DNA of 64,000 bases, taken from Halichondria panicea. Lineage: Eukaryota; Porifera; Demospongiae; Suberitida; Halichondriidae. Location of the stretch: the NCBI RefSeq assembly GCF_963675165.1, contig NC_087381.1, positions 3,348,001 to 3,412,000 of the forward strand, read 5' to 3'. Below are positions 48,099-59,341 of the stretch, in pieces; the stretch's first letter is position 1, and every line of letters starts with the position of its first letter. A model generated the notes under the pieces. The model was not told the DNA's origin and made no database searches. It saw only the letters and a program-made list of their open reading frames with translations. Position numbers and translations under genes: made by a program.

Positions 48099-48695
48099 GT
48101 CACGTCGGGTAGCCGTCTGCACCTGCTGAGATGTTACAGGAAGAGCTTCGATTTGAGCCACATTGAAAGTGTGAATAGCATTAATGTCAGCCGTTTCGTA
48201 CGAATCTTGTACTGGCAAGGGGAGACGTGATAATGCATCAGCATTGCTGTGTGCTTGAGTGGGCTTGAATTGGATATTGTAATCATAACCTGAGAGAAAA
48301 ATTGCCCAACGTTGGAGACGAGCAGCTGCTAGGGACGGTATTCCTTTCTTTGGGCCAAATATAGCTGTCAGAGGTTTGTGATCAGTGATTAACGTGAATT
48401 TCCTGCCATACAAATACTGGTGAAACTTCTTGGTACCAAATACCAATGCCAGTGCTTCTTTCTCGAGTTGAGCATAGTTTTGTTCGCTTGTCGTTAGCGT
48501 GCGTGAAGCAAAACAGATTGGTCTCTCAGCCCCGTCTGGTAGTACATGAGAAATAACGGCTCCAATGCCGTAGGCTGACGCGTCCGCAGCCATGTTGATT
48601 GGTAGGTCCGGGTCATAGTGGGTGAGCACATCAGATGATGTAAGTTGTTTCTTTGCTTCTGTAAAAGCTTCCTGACATTCCTGTGTCCATCCCAC
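48098..48695 (-). CDS. Ty3/gypsy RNase H region
   Basis: Encodes the RT connection and RNase H (AADASAYGIGAVISH, then ALVFGTKKFHQYLYG and ITDHKPL), typical of the Ty3/gypsy tether and RNase H. It is in a different frame from both neighbours, and a second one-base shift near 48098 leads into the integrase frame. Broken as sequenced. Confidence 0.88.
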
Positions 48696-50749
48696 TTATG
48701 ACTCGCTTGCAGAAGTTGGTTGATTGGGTAAAGGATGCTAGAGAGATTCTTGATGAACTTTCCGTAGTAGTTCAGCAACCCGAGGAAGGAGCGAAGTTCT
48801 TGAACATTCTTTGGTTCTGGAGCCTGTGCAATAGCATCTACTTTACTTGGAAGAGCTTGGATTCCCTCTTTGCTGATCTGATGACCAAGATATTCTACCG
48901 ACTTGGCCAAAAAGATACATTTTTCCTTCTTCAATCGCAACCCGTGTTCCGTAAAAAGTTTGAGGACTTGCTCCAGATTGTGTAGGTGGTCTTCTTCATC
49001 CACTCCTGTTATCAACAGATCGTCTAAGTAGCAGATAACGTGAGGCACTCCACGTAGGATGGTGTCCATCAGTCTTTGGAATATTGCTGGGGCTGACGCC
49101 ACGCCAAAAGGAAGTCGGCTGAACTGGTATAACCCTTGATGGGTGTTGATAGTCACGTATTTGGTAGAGTCCTTATCGAGTTCGACCTGTAGATACGCTT
49201 GTGACAAATCAAGCTTAGTGAAAAGGGAGCCATTTGCTAGTGTTGCGAATAGGTCTTCGGGTTTAGGCAAGGGGTACTGATCAACTTCAAGGTCTTGGTT
49301 GATAGTCACTTTATAGTCGCCGCAGAGTCGAAAACGTCCGTCTTTCTTGGGAACTGCGACCAACGGTGCTGCCCAGTCACTGCTAGGTATTTTCTGGATG
49401 ATACCTTGTTGCTCCATGCGGTCCAATTCTTCTCCAATAGCCTCTTTGGTTGCATAAGGAACAGGACGTGGTTTGAAAAACCGAGGAGTAGCATCTGGCC
49501 GTACTCTGAGAGTGGCTTTGTGTGAGGTCACAGTACCTAACTCGTCCTTGAACAATGAATCGTATTCGTGTAACAAATTCTTTAGTGTACCTGCAGGGGG
49601 AGATTTGACAGTTGCAATACATTTCCAGTCCAACTGGAGGTACTTCAGCCAATTGCGTCCAAAAAGACTTGGTCCACTTCCAGCAACCACCACCAGCACC
49701 AGCCGAGCCACCTGTTCTCCATAATTAACACACACATTAATCTGACCCGTTACCATCATAGCCTCATCTGTATATGTCTTTAGCAAAATATTTGACTTAC
49801 GCAGCTTGAATTTAGAGAACTTGGCCTTTCTGGTGGCCTCAGAGATAATAGATATTGCAGCTCCGGTATCGATTTCCATCTTGAGTGGAGTATCCTCGAT
49901 CTTGACTGTAACTGTGATCGGCTGTGTAGAAGGCTCGGTCAATCGGTATAGGTGGTAAGTGTCAGCTTCTGAGTTGGTCGAGCTGTTCCCATCTGGTTCC
50001 ACTAGGTGAGTTTTGAATCGTCTCTTCTCTGTCTTCTTGAACTGAGAGGGTGGGTTGGAGCGGCAGGCTGGTGCTATGTGTCCCTGCTTTCCACATGAGT
50101 GACACTCTGCATCCTTGAAACGGCAATCAGCTGCAGAGTGATTCGACTTTCCACAGCGGTAACAAGGTTGGTTTGGCTGCGGTCTCCTTTTGCTTTGTAT
50201 GCTCTTGATGGAGGGGTTGCTGGCCTTGAGTGCTCTGGTGTTGCTTTCTGCTGCTTCCATTCCCTGTGCGATTTCCATTGCTCTCTTCAAAGTAAGTTCT
50301 GTTTCGGCTAATAGTCTTCTTTGCATTGCTTCGCTTCGGAGTCCTGCAACGAAACGGTCACGTAGGGCTTCAGTGAGATACGCCCCAAAATTGCAGTGTG
50401 TTGCCAGCTTGCGTAGAGCTGCATCGTATTCTGCTAAAGATTTGTCAGGGACTTGATCCCTTTTTTGAAAATGAAAACGTTCTGCGATCACCGCTCGTGT
50501 CGGTTCGTAGTGCTTCCGTAGTGCAGCAAATATTTCTCCCTTTGTCTTCGATTTGGGAGCCTCAGGTGCAAGCAAGTCACATAGAAGACTGTAGGTCGTT
50601 GCACCAATGGAGCTGAGGAGAATAGGTACTTGCTTATCATCAGGGACTGTATTCGCCGTGAAGTAGAGGTCTACCTGATCCAGGTAGGTCTTGATAGACT
50701 CTTGGTCTGGTCTGTAATTGTTGAGAGTTCCATAGTGTGTGGCTGCCAT
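48693..50749 (-). CDS. Ty3/gypsy Gag, protease and reverse transcriptase
   Basis: The frame runs from the ATG at 50749. Gag is followed by two CCHC zinc knuckles (CYRCGKSNHSAADC and CHSCGKQGHIAPAC) at about residues 196-229. The protease active site is DTGAAIS near residue 290. RT has FTKLDLSQAYLQV (motif A) and the catalytic YLDD near residue 580. The frame loses homology near 48693, where the RNase H frame takes over after a one-base shift. Gag and Pol appear to be in one frame. Confidence 0.9.
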
Positions 50750-50786
50750 TGCTGTAGGCTACTTGATCCACAATCCTTGTCGCCAG

Positions 50787-51029
50787 TGAGATAACTTCAA
50801 TAATTCATTAAATCAGAACTCTGATACATACAAAATACACAGGCTATTTATACAAAACAATACTAGAAAGAACCTTCTAGAACAATAGTACAGAAATGAC
50901 TAAATAAGAACATGAAACCACTAGAACTAACACAACACAGTATTTACGGAATCACAGGTTTACAGTACAGTATTTACGGAATCACAAGTCTTTATCTTAA
51001 TGTTAGTTCCATGTTGTAAGGATACCACA
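50787..51029 (-). repeat. 5' LTR of the Ty3/gypsy element
   Basis: 243 bp, near identical to the other LTR. On the minus strand it is followed by TGGCGACAAGGATTGTGG, in the position of the primer-binding site. The gag start ATG at 50749 follows within 40 bases. Confidence 0.95.
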
Positions 51030-51138
51030 CTTTGTTCCTCTAATTCTTACCTGTGTGACAAAGAACAGAAAAAGGAGAGGCTGGAAGGAGGCTATTTGTG
51101 CATAGAATCATAGATTGAATAGGGATTCTAGTCTAGTA

Positions 51139-51335
51139 TCGTATAGCGGGTAATTTTCGGGGGACAAAATATTCGTTTATATTATTCGTTATAATATTAT
51201 TTTTGTGGTTGCTGCTTGCACTGCAGGTAAGGTAGGCAAGGTCGCTTCATTGGTGGGTAAAATATTCGTAGTCAGACCAGCTTCAAGTACCACAAAAACC
51301 ACGATTTTGCCCCACAAAAATTACCCTCTAATAGT
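51139..51335. repeat. Foldback element of the ATAGCGGGTAATTTTCG family
   Basis: The left end CGTATAGCGGGTAATTTTCG pairs with a degenerate right end (AAAAATTACCCTCTAATAGT). Internal text TGCACTGCAGGTAAGGTAGG and GGTCGCTTCATT is the reverse complement of 57036-57086, so it is the same family as the element at 56171-57167. Confidence 0.75.
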
Positions 51336-51929
51336 ATATACATACGTAGTAGACTGCACTAGAACACTAGCTATTGGTAGCTGCAAGAGTGAGAGTAATT
51401 ATAGCTGCAAGTCTTAAATATTAAGACTCTTTTGATGATGCATGCAGCCATTAATTTTAGACTCGGACTTTGGCATTGATCCTTTTTAACAACAATCATG
51501 CATGGTCGATGGTCGATCCTTCGATGGATAATTAGACTCCCTGGTCAGTTTCGTTACATTCTGTCAGCAATGCGGTAGTGAGGTCTCTTATTTTATTAAC
51601 GGGAATCCACCACGAGGACAAGAGCTAGAGGACCACAATGTGGTCCACATGCAGGGAATGCGAGTGGAGGGCCAGCCATATAAACGGAGAGCCAATCCAT
51701 CAACAAAGCAACCTTGTGCAAGCAAAATTCATGCTCAGCAATTGGCAGGGTCGTTGCCAACTAGAAGCACCTTTCTCTTGTACCAACTCCTAATGCTATG
51801 GCCTTGACATGGCCCCTCATACATGTCCACTGTTGCCTACAAGTGTCCGACAATCCTAGTATGAGTACTAACAGTCCGGAGGATCCTGTGCTTCCTAAGC
51901 TAATAAAAATGCATGCCAGTTCAGAGGAT

Positions 51930-52545
51930 GCTCCGGAGGATCCTGTCTGGGATCCTCCTGTGTATGTGCATGTATATATATATACACCTGTGTCCGGAGG
52001 ATCCTGCCTGGGATCCTCCTGTGTGTCCGAAGGATCCTGCATAGCTATACATACACCTACACCTGTGTCCGGAGGATCCTGCCTGGGATCCTCCTGTGTG
52101 TCCGGAGGATCCTGCATAGCTATACATACACCTACACCTGTGTCCGGAGGATCCTGCCTGGGATCCTCCTGTGTGTCCGGAGGATCCTGCATAGCTATAC
52201 ATACACCTACACCTGTGTCCGGAGGATCCTGCCTGGGATCCTCCTGTGTGTCCTGAAGATCCTGCATAGCTATACATACACCTACACCTGTGTCCGGAGG
52301 ATCCTGCCTGGGATCCTCCTGTGTGTCCGGAGGGTCCTGCATAGCTATACATACACCTGTGTCCAGAGGATCCTGCATAGCTATACATACACCTGTGTCC
52401 GGAGGATCCTGCCTGGGATCCTCCAGTGTCTGGAGGATCCTGCTTGGGATCCTCATGTGTTTGTATGTATATAATTATATGCACCTGTGTCCGGAGGATC
52501 CTGCTTGGGATCCTCCTGTGTGTCCGGAGGATCCTGCATGGGAAG
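51930..52545. repeat. 75-bp minisatellite rich in GGATCC palindromes
   Basis: TGCCTGGGATCCTCCTGTG recurs at 52005, 52080, 52155, 52230 and 52305, exactly 75 bases apart, with partial units on both sides. Each unit has TCCGGAGGATCC twice. The period is a multiple of three, so long open frames exist on both strands. They contain only repeat and are not proposed as genes. Confidence 0.9.
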
Positions 52546-52569
52546 GACATACACCCTCCATGGACTGTA

Positions 52570-54061
52570 GAGGAGTCCTCGTTTGAGAAGATGGGGGCTT
52601 TGATGTCGAACAACAGCGGGAGACTCCTATAGGGCTATACGACGAGCTGAGTTCATTCCTGACACAAATCAATTTGTATGGCAGTAAGGGGATCAGCGAC
52701 TCGCATGACACGTCCACATTTCTCATGCTATATAATGGACATCCTTGGACCCGCCGCACAGGTATATAATTAAAGGTGCTAATTAAGTGCAGCTGTTTTA
52801 TTGTATATAGGTGTATAAGTATGGGGGTACAAGTAAGTATACACGCCATATAAATTAATACACGTTTTTATCTGAGCAGTCACAAAACATGCATGTAAAC
52901 TGTGTGACCATGTATGGCTATATAGGTTACAATTAGAAAATCTACCACATGTACTCGCCCAATCCATGTAATTAACTACACTGTTTTGAATACGGCAGTC
53001 ACTGGCAATGCAAACTTCCAAATGGATTGCACAGCACTCAGCATAGGAGGCTTCACTCAACCAGGAGTCGCCCGAAACATCATAGAGCAACGTTGTGGGG
53101 CAGAACGTGGATTTAGTCAACGGTTCCTCTGGATATTTCCTCAACAAAATAATATTTGCAAAGTTTGACAGCCTCAAACCAGTCCCGGATGATGTATCTG
53201 AGGCACTTGGTAGGCGACATGTGTGCATGTACATATAATATATACCGTATATGGTAGGCGACATGTGTGCATGTACATATAATATAATATATCGTATATC
53301 TTCTAATTTATCGGACAGTAAAAAATATATAGATCTGTAATTATGCACATAATTTATACATGATTAATTATTGTGCATCAATGTGATAGTTGAGTTATTC
53401 CAAGAAATTTGGACTGGAGGTGGTGGAGAAAAACCAAAGTTGCGTGACTGATAGTTTATCAGACAAGGCTGTTGCGGCGGCTGTAAATTTTGTGGAGTTG
53501 TGCAATGAGCACATTGCTATCATGGGTGGTAGAGCAAATGTGACTGATCCACTTTCACGTAAGTACATTTTATCTCTGTGTGTGTGTCTATTTCATGCCC
53601 CCTCTCTTACTTTTGCAGAATGCTCCTCTCCAAGTGGGAAGAAAAGTAAGGATGATCTTGCAACGTACTGTCTGAAGCTGCCGGGTAGCCACCTAAACTT
53701 ATCAGTCTTGCTGGATAAGAAGAAGTTCCACTTTCACGATAACAAAGCCGGGGCACTTCTCGGCATGAAGGCACTTCATGCAGATAGCCTTGGAACACTA
53801 GAACAATGTGGTGGTCGTGGAGTCAACAAGGTATACACGCATGTGCAGTGTGACGTGTATATGCATGCCTGCATGGTTATATATAGGGTTATAATTATTA
53901 TTGTATTCATGCATATGCAGCTCTACAACTTCAGAAAGAGGCCACTTTCAGCAGATGATGATGAAGAGGGAATGTCTGAGTTTACCCGTAAGCTGGCCAA
54001 ATACAATGTCTCTATCCCGGATTATTCAGGTGCTATCCAGGACATTGATGTGCCATGGTGA
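52570..54061 (+). CDS. DUF3987-like protein, C-terminal exons (possibly a pseudogene)
   Basis: Exons read by homology and splice sites: about 52585-52760, 52999-53210, 53395-53558, 53619-53830, 53921-54061 (TGA). The first encodes LYDELSSFLTQINLYGSKG then a block ending FLMLYNGHPWTR. The second encodes FQMDCTALSIGGFTQPGVAR and FSQRFLWIFP. These match, from memory, a DUF3987 (primase/helicase-related) family found in some sponge and cnidarian genomes. A one-base shift near 53150 separates FLWIFPQQ from FAKFDSLKPVPDD. The exon at 53619 has YCLKLPGSHLNLSVLL. The 5' part is missing; the coding stretch begins directly after a minisatellite and is preceded by an in-frame stop. It could be an old domesticated or mobile-element-borne gene. 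The function is unknown. Confidence 0.5.
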
Positions 54062-54309
54062 GATAACTATTGTATATAACACTGTAGTTAATTTAACTAA
54101 ATCCACAGTTGCGTGTGCAAATTCAGTTACGTGCACTTTTCTTACTATACATACATAAAATTATAACAGGCAAGTAAACATCAGGACATCCCCGAGGAAA
54201 ACTCAATAGAACAGTCAAACTACGTATCTGTATTTCAATCATGTACATATATACCAATGCTGCAGCATGTCCTGATAAAAAATCATTACTCAGTATATAA
54301 TCATTATGC

Positions 54310-55035
54310 AGCATGTTGGGGTCCTGGGACAGTCCCAGGACTCCCACTCGGGATCCTCCGGACACAGTGTACATGCATGCGTGTGGGAGTCCTGGGAATG
54401 TCTCGGGACTCCCACACGGGGATCCTCCGGACGCAGTGTGCATGCGTGCTTGCGGGAGTCCCGGGACTGTCCCGGGACTCCCACACGGGGATCCTCCGGA
54501 CGCAGTGTACGTGTGTGCGTGCGGGAGTCCTGGGACTGTCCCGGGACTCCCACATGGGGATCCTCCGGACGCAGTGTACGTGTGTGCGTGCGTCCCGGGA
54601 CTCCCACACGGGGATCCTCCGGACGCAGTGTACGTGCGTGCGTGCGGGAGTCCTGGTACTGTCCCGGGACTCCCACACGGGGATCCTCCGGACGCAGTGT
54701 ACGTGCGTGCGTGCGGGAGTCCTGGGACTGTCTCGGGACTCCCACACGGGGATCCTCCGGACGCAGTGTACATGCATGCGTGTGGGAGTCCTGAGAATGT
54801 CTCGGGACTCCCACACGGGGATCCTCCGGACGCAGTGTGCATGCGTGCTTGCGGGAGTCCTGGGACTGTCTCGGGACTCCCACACGGGGATCCTCCGGAC
54901 GCAGTGTACGTGTGTGCGGGAGTCCTGGGACTGTCCCGGGACTCCCACACGGGGATCCTCCGGACGCAGTGTATGTGCGTGCGTGCGTGCGGGAGTCCTG
55001 GGACTGTTTGGGGTGCATGGGATCCTCAGGACTAA
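54310..55035. repeat. 69-bp minisatellite, about 11 units
   Basis: GGGGATCCTCCGGACGCAGT recurs at 54352, 54421, 54490, 54559, 54613, 54682, 54751, 54820, 54889 and 54954, mostly 69 bases apart. Each unit contains the palindrome-rich GGGAGTCCTGGGACTGTCCC and its near complement. Because 69 = 3 x 23, five or more overlapping open frames span it on both strands; all are repeat artefacts. Confidence 0.92.
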
Positions 55036-55340
55036 ACAACTAACGATGGGGCATCCCGGTACTATCAAGTATATGTGTCCCCCACTATATACAGCATGGT
55101 GAGACTGTCCTAGGATGTCCTATATAGTAGGACATCCCAGGTAGTGTCCCCCCAGGCGTAGGCAACACTGGACATCACTCTGGCCCCTGGGTTATTTTTA
55201 GCGTGTGTGGGCGTGAAAATCAGTGCCTGGCGACGGCTATACTGCACTGTACTGTCTCCACATGGGATAATAATTATACGATCTCCTACATCTACTATAT
55301 AATATAGCTAGGGTTTGAACTGGTTTGGACTATTCTTGAG

Positions 55341-58300
55341 ATGAGGGAGAAACTGCTTACTGTCCTCTTAGTCTTTATGATGTGCCATTTATGTGGTAAG
55401 TATATAAAGCAATCAGTAGATGAAGTATAATGACGTTTTGATTAGCTATACTGCTAAATTAATGGTATATAGTATACGATCCTAGTTGATTTGCTGTGCA
55501 TGTACATACATCACAGTTACATTATACAAACAATTTACTTTGCTCAGGTTATGGACAACCTGCACTCTCCTTTCAGGACTTCGGAGTATCTGGAGCCTTA
55601 GAAATATCGTTGCCACTCCTTAATGATCACTCAGATGGTCCATTCATCGTTCCTGGTGGCGGTATCCCTTACCTTGTAACAGAAATGGCAACGGACGTCT
55701 ATGTACGTTAATAGCAGATAATCTGTATTATGTATTCTTATACATGCACCTAACTATAGATCTCAGACAACGGATTAATTTCACTGAACGGTAAGTTTGT
55801 GGATCCCCCTCAACAGGGAAGTGACTTTTCTGCAGCAGATGGGGAAGAGGTGGTTATAATTGCTCCATACTGGTCCGACAATGACATACGAGCGTCAGGT
55901 TCTGTCAGATATGAAAAGTATACGTCTACGCACCAACTTCTAGCTGTGCGTGCCAAGTTAGCAGAAGTCAGTGAATTGATTTCAAATGTAACAGGGACAG
56001 CATTTAGTGGAGCTTGGATGTTCTTGGTGGAGTGGGATAATTGTTCATCTTTTCCAGCTGGTTCTAATGCAATTGATCCTTCTATAAATGCTACCTTCCT
56101 GTCTTATGTAAGTTTTATCTCACATTGTATAAAATGAGCTATAGATTGCCATTTTTGGTTTGGTGCATATACCGTATATAGCGGGTATTTTTCGAGGGGT
56201 AAAATATTCGTGGTTTTCGTGGTTGGAGGTCTGACCACGAATATTTTATCCATGAATGTAGCCTCAGTCCCTGGCCGATTTTTTTTAATAGAACGAAGTT
56301 GAAAAATATGGCCTGGTATTGATTGTATCTGGGCGTGGCAGGAACCGGAAACTAAAGCAGAGATTCTTCACATTTTGTTTCCTGCTTTTTTTCTGTAATA
56401 CTAAAGGTGTACGTAGAGGCATTTTTTACTCCCGTAAAAGTTACAGTAATGTAGCTCCATGTCATGTTCTCAATTTATAGCTAGCTAGCTATGGCATGCA
56501 ACGCATTGTCTTGTTTGAAGCAAGATGGCCTCACTCTCATGGCAAAACAGGCCCAGGCTCTCAAGCTTCTGTTTGAGGGAAGGAACGTGTTTATCTGGTT
56601 CCCAACGTGGTATGGCAAGTCTCTCTGCTATATCAGTTGCTACCCTTTTTAATGGACTACAAACTAGGTAGGACCAAGGCTCCTCCTGTTGACAAAAGTG
56701 TTGTTCTTGTTAATTGTCTCTCCCCTTGTATCTCTCATCATGAGACTCATGATTGACCAGGTCAGCAGTCTAAACAATAGAGGTGTTTCTGCTGCCATCC
56801 TCAGTAGCAATAAAGGAATCGACAAAGATTTGGTTGCCACTGCCAAAGAAGTGCCCCAGAGGCTGTTGTTGAAGACCACTGTTGGAGGATTCATTTTTTG
56901 TTGTACCACGAGTCAATTTGTTTTATGTATTAAAAAACCACGCCCAGATCACGCCCAAATACAATCAATACCAGGCTTAGTAGGCGACCCTAGCGTTCAA
57001 TTGGAGACGGATCGGCCTGGGGTCGAGGCTACCATGAATGAAGCGACCTTGCCTACCTTTACCTGCATGCAGTGCAAGCAGCAACCACGAAAATATTACC
57101 CACGAAATGTCTCAATATTGCTGAACCCACGAATATTTTGTCTCCCAAAAATTACCCGCTATACGGTATAATTATATTATATTCATATAACAGCAGACAC
57201 TGTTCTGTTTTTTTGTACAGAAAAATAAATATCAAGCGATTGTGATAACTGACTCAGTGTCTCAATCGTATGCCATCTTCATTTACGAGTGCAATCAAAT
57301 TGAATGGAGTGGAAGTAACTTAACATATTCTCGTGTTGGAATTTCCAATGGAATGGGTAGGTCAGAGTTCCACCCTTCGAGTGGCAGTGCATCAATTGCT
57401 GATATTGACTGCTCCAATAGTCCAAGATCTACCATCGTCAATGTGTTGCTGGACTTGAACACTTTCACACTAGCAGAGCGAGTCTATCCCTCTACTAACA
57501 GTACAAGCATAAAACTCTCTTCTTCAGTGTCAGATTCAGCCAATGCTAGAGTGAATACATTATTGCCAACACCATCGCAAGCGTCAACTCTTTCAGTGTC
57601 AGATTCAGCCAGGCCTAGCGATATTGCGGTATTGTCAACAGTGACACTATTGAAAATACCAACTCATTCGGTGTCGAATTCAGTCAGTACAAGCCTAACT
57701 GCATTTGTGTTAATTCCTTTAAAGTCAGATTTGGTTAGTCTGTTCGATATTGCAGTGGTGTCAACTCCATCACAAACTACTTTGGTGTCGAATTCAGTCA
57801 GTACTAGCGTGTTGTCAACTCCATCACAAATACCGACTCATTCAGCGTCAAATTCAGTCAGTGCTAGTGTGTTGTCAACTCCATCACAAATGCCAACTCC
57901 TTCAAAGTCCAATTTGGTCAGTTCTATCGATATTGCAGTTGTGGCATCTACATTGCAAATGCCAACACCTTTGTTGAAGTCTTCTGTCAGTCCTAGCAAT
58001 ATTGCAGTATTGTCAACTCTATCGCAAACCCCATCTCCTGCGTTGAATTCAGTCAGTACTAGTGTGTTGTTGACTCCATCACAAATTCCAACTTCTTCAA
58101 AGTCCGTTTTGGTCAGTCCTAACGTGATTGCAGTGGTGTCAAATCCATCCCAAACACTAGTTCGAATAGCAGCAACTTCTACCACAAGCATGGCCATGAT
58201 TCAAGGTGCCCCAATAATTACTATAATCATTATTATTGCAACAGCAAACCAAGAAGCAACTAACACAGTTTCAGCAGCTACATTCCCTACAAGCATAAGA

Positions 58301-58808
58301 AATATTTATGGCAAGCATTATTTTTAGCACCAAAAATTGTGATTATAGCTCAACTTGATTGAAGCTATAAGATAAAAAATTATATGCTATCACGATAATA
58401 ATATAGGTCTTAACTTCTATACAATAAACAATTTCGTCTGCAGGTGCTGCTGGGATGATGAATAACCTCGTACCTGTTCATATGATTGTTGTTCCTATTG
58501 TTGTTCTTCTACAGATACTCATCACCTCTCTAATCGTAATCTTCCTATTTTTGTACATGTAAGTTCATGTAATTTTATAACTACCATCCCATGCATGCAT
58601 AAGAGGCGCGAAAAATTTTTAAGCTCGTTTTTAGGCTCTGATAAATTATGCTTGATTTTTAGCATAATAGGTGCCTAAAGAATAATTGGCATCAATTCCC
58701 GTTTTTAGTAAAGATCATTACATTAAGATTTTTTCTCTTCAGTACCTCAGCCTGCCCATGATGAAGAAGGTAGACGAACTAAGACCTTCTTCTTACGAAG
58801 CTCGATGA
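55341..58808 (+). CDS. NIDO-domain single-pass membrane protein with long Ser/Thr-rich stalk
   Basis: Six exons: 55341-55395, 55548-55702, 55760-56107, 57221-58205, 58444-58558, 58751-58808. Phases agree and the total is 571 codons plus stop. Exon 1 is a signal peptide (MREKLLTVLLVFMMCHLC). Exons 2-4 form one NIDO module; the 348-nt third exon equals the first NIDO exon of the 31-41 kb gene in length and phase and contains VVIIAPYWSDNDIR and WMFLVEWD. Exon 4 continues the NIDO part (YAIFIYECNQIEWSG) and then a Ser/Thr stalk of about 220 residues built of repeats such as SVLSTPSQIPT. Exon 5 is a TM segment (VPIVVLLQILITSLIVIFLF). The last exon gives a tail of about 20 residues; an alternative acceptor at 58742 would give a shorter one. 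Intron 3 carries a captured RecQ fragment. Confidence 0.82.
56171..57167. mobile_element. 1-kb foldback element carrying a captured RecQ-like helicase fragment
   Basis: The left end ACCGTATATAGCGGGTA.TTTTCG is mirrored by the right end AAAATTACCCGCTATACGGT, followed inward by CACGAAAATA and GAATATTTTG arms. TA flanks both sides. Inside lie two half hairpins of the TAGCCTC..CTGGCC family and the helicase-like segment at 56500-56905. It lies wholly within intron 3 of the NIDO gene at 55341-58808. Confidence 0.75.
56500..56905 (+). pseudogene. RecQ-like helicase N-terminal fragment (captured)
   Basis: The text spells, across several frames, CLKQDGLTLMAKQAQALKLL, a degenerate Walker A (WYGKSLCY), then LMDYKLGRTKAPP, SPLVSLI, MIDQVSSLNNRGVSAAIL and DLVATAKEV. 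These are the Q-motif, motif I and motif Ia region of RecQ-family helicases as expanded in sponges and cnidarians. Several frame changes and the loss of the Walker A glycine show that it is not functional. No introns are visible, so capture may have gone through an already intronless copy. Confidence 0.7.
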
Positions 58809-59154
58809 ATCCACAGCGTCTATTCTTATATACTTTATATACACAAGTTGCTAACTGATTCACTTGACTTTGAAGCAGTTGCTCGTGACTTTGCTTCCAC
58901 TAACACACGTCGAATAAACTATTTTGCTATAGCTCTCACATGCAGATTATTTCATTTATGTATCTTTCTTCTGTTTATCTGAGAACATGCAACACAGTTC
59001 GCCTCCGGAGGACCCACCCCCTGCGTCGCAAGGAGAGGGTCCATTCCTTTTTCTGACCCCCCACCTAAAAAATCTTCTTATGGCCCTGGCTAAGGCTGTG
59101 TAACTAAAATTAATAGTGTCCTGTCCCGGATGGCCTCAAGTACATATATGAGAT

Positions 59155-59327
59155 ATCATGAAAGTTGTTGTGTAGCAGCAGAGCTGCTCGTGGACTTCTT
59201 ACAGAGAGCAAAACAATTCTCGTGTTAAAAAGTAAGCCTCCGTTAAAACCACAGAGATACACGGATGGTACTTCGAGGGTTTAGTACTTCCGTTTCCAAT
59301 CCTTCTCTACTCTATCTATCGATTAGT
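59155..59327. repeat. Dispersed repeat, inverted relative to 34321-34520
   Basis: CGTGGACTTCTTACAGAGAG, CACGGATGGTACTTCGAGGG and TCCGTTTCCAATCC are the reverse complements of text at 34321-34520. No coding content. Confidence 0.8.
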
Positions 59328-59341
59328 TGATTACCGTTTAA

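Larger units (their letters stand above)
46549..51034 (-). mobile_element. Complete Ty3/gypsy LTR retrotransposon, minus orientation, 5-bp TSD
   Basis: LTRs at 46554-46799 and 50787-51029 read TG...CA on the minus strand and differ at only about three positions. CTTTG flanks both ends (46549-46553, 51030-51034). A purine-rich tract adjoins the 3' LTR (minus strand of about 46800-46813, AACAGGGGAGGAAA). The order gag, protease, RT, RNase H, integrase is that of Ty3/gypsy (Metaviridae-type) elements. Two one-base shifts (near 48693 and 48098) split the polyprotein. Confidence 0.95.

Noticed and set aside
51761-52613. Long overlapping open frames on both strands across the 75-bp array
   Set aside because: The repeat period is divisible by three and units lack stops in several frames, so the frames follow from the repeat; no splice sites, domain or signal supports coding.
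54123-55102. Five or more long frames across the 69-bp array
   Set aside because: Same reason: all are translations of one GC-rich unit in different frames.
57838-58197. Minus-strand frame opposite the Ser/Thr stalk
   Set aside because: Antisense of a repeat-rich exon that is fixed by phase agreement with its neighbours.
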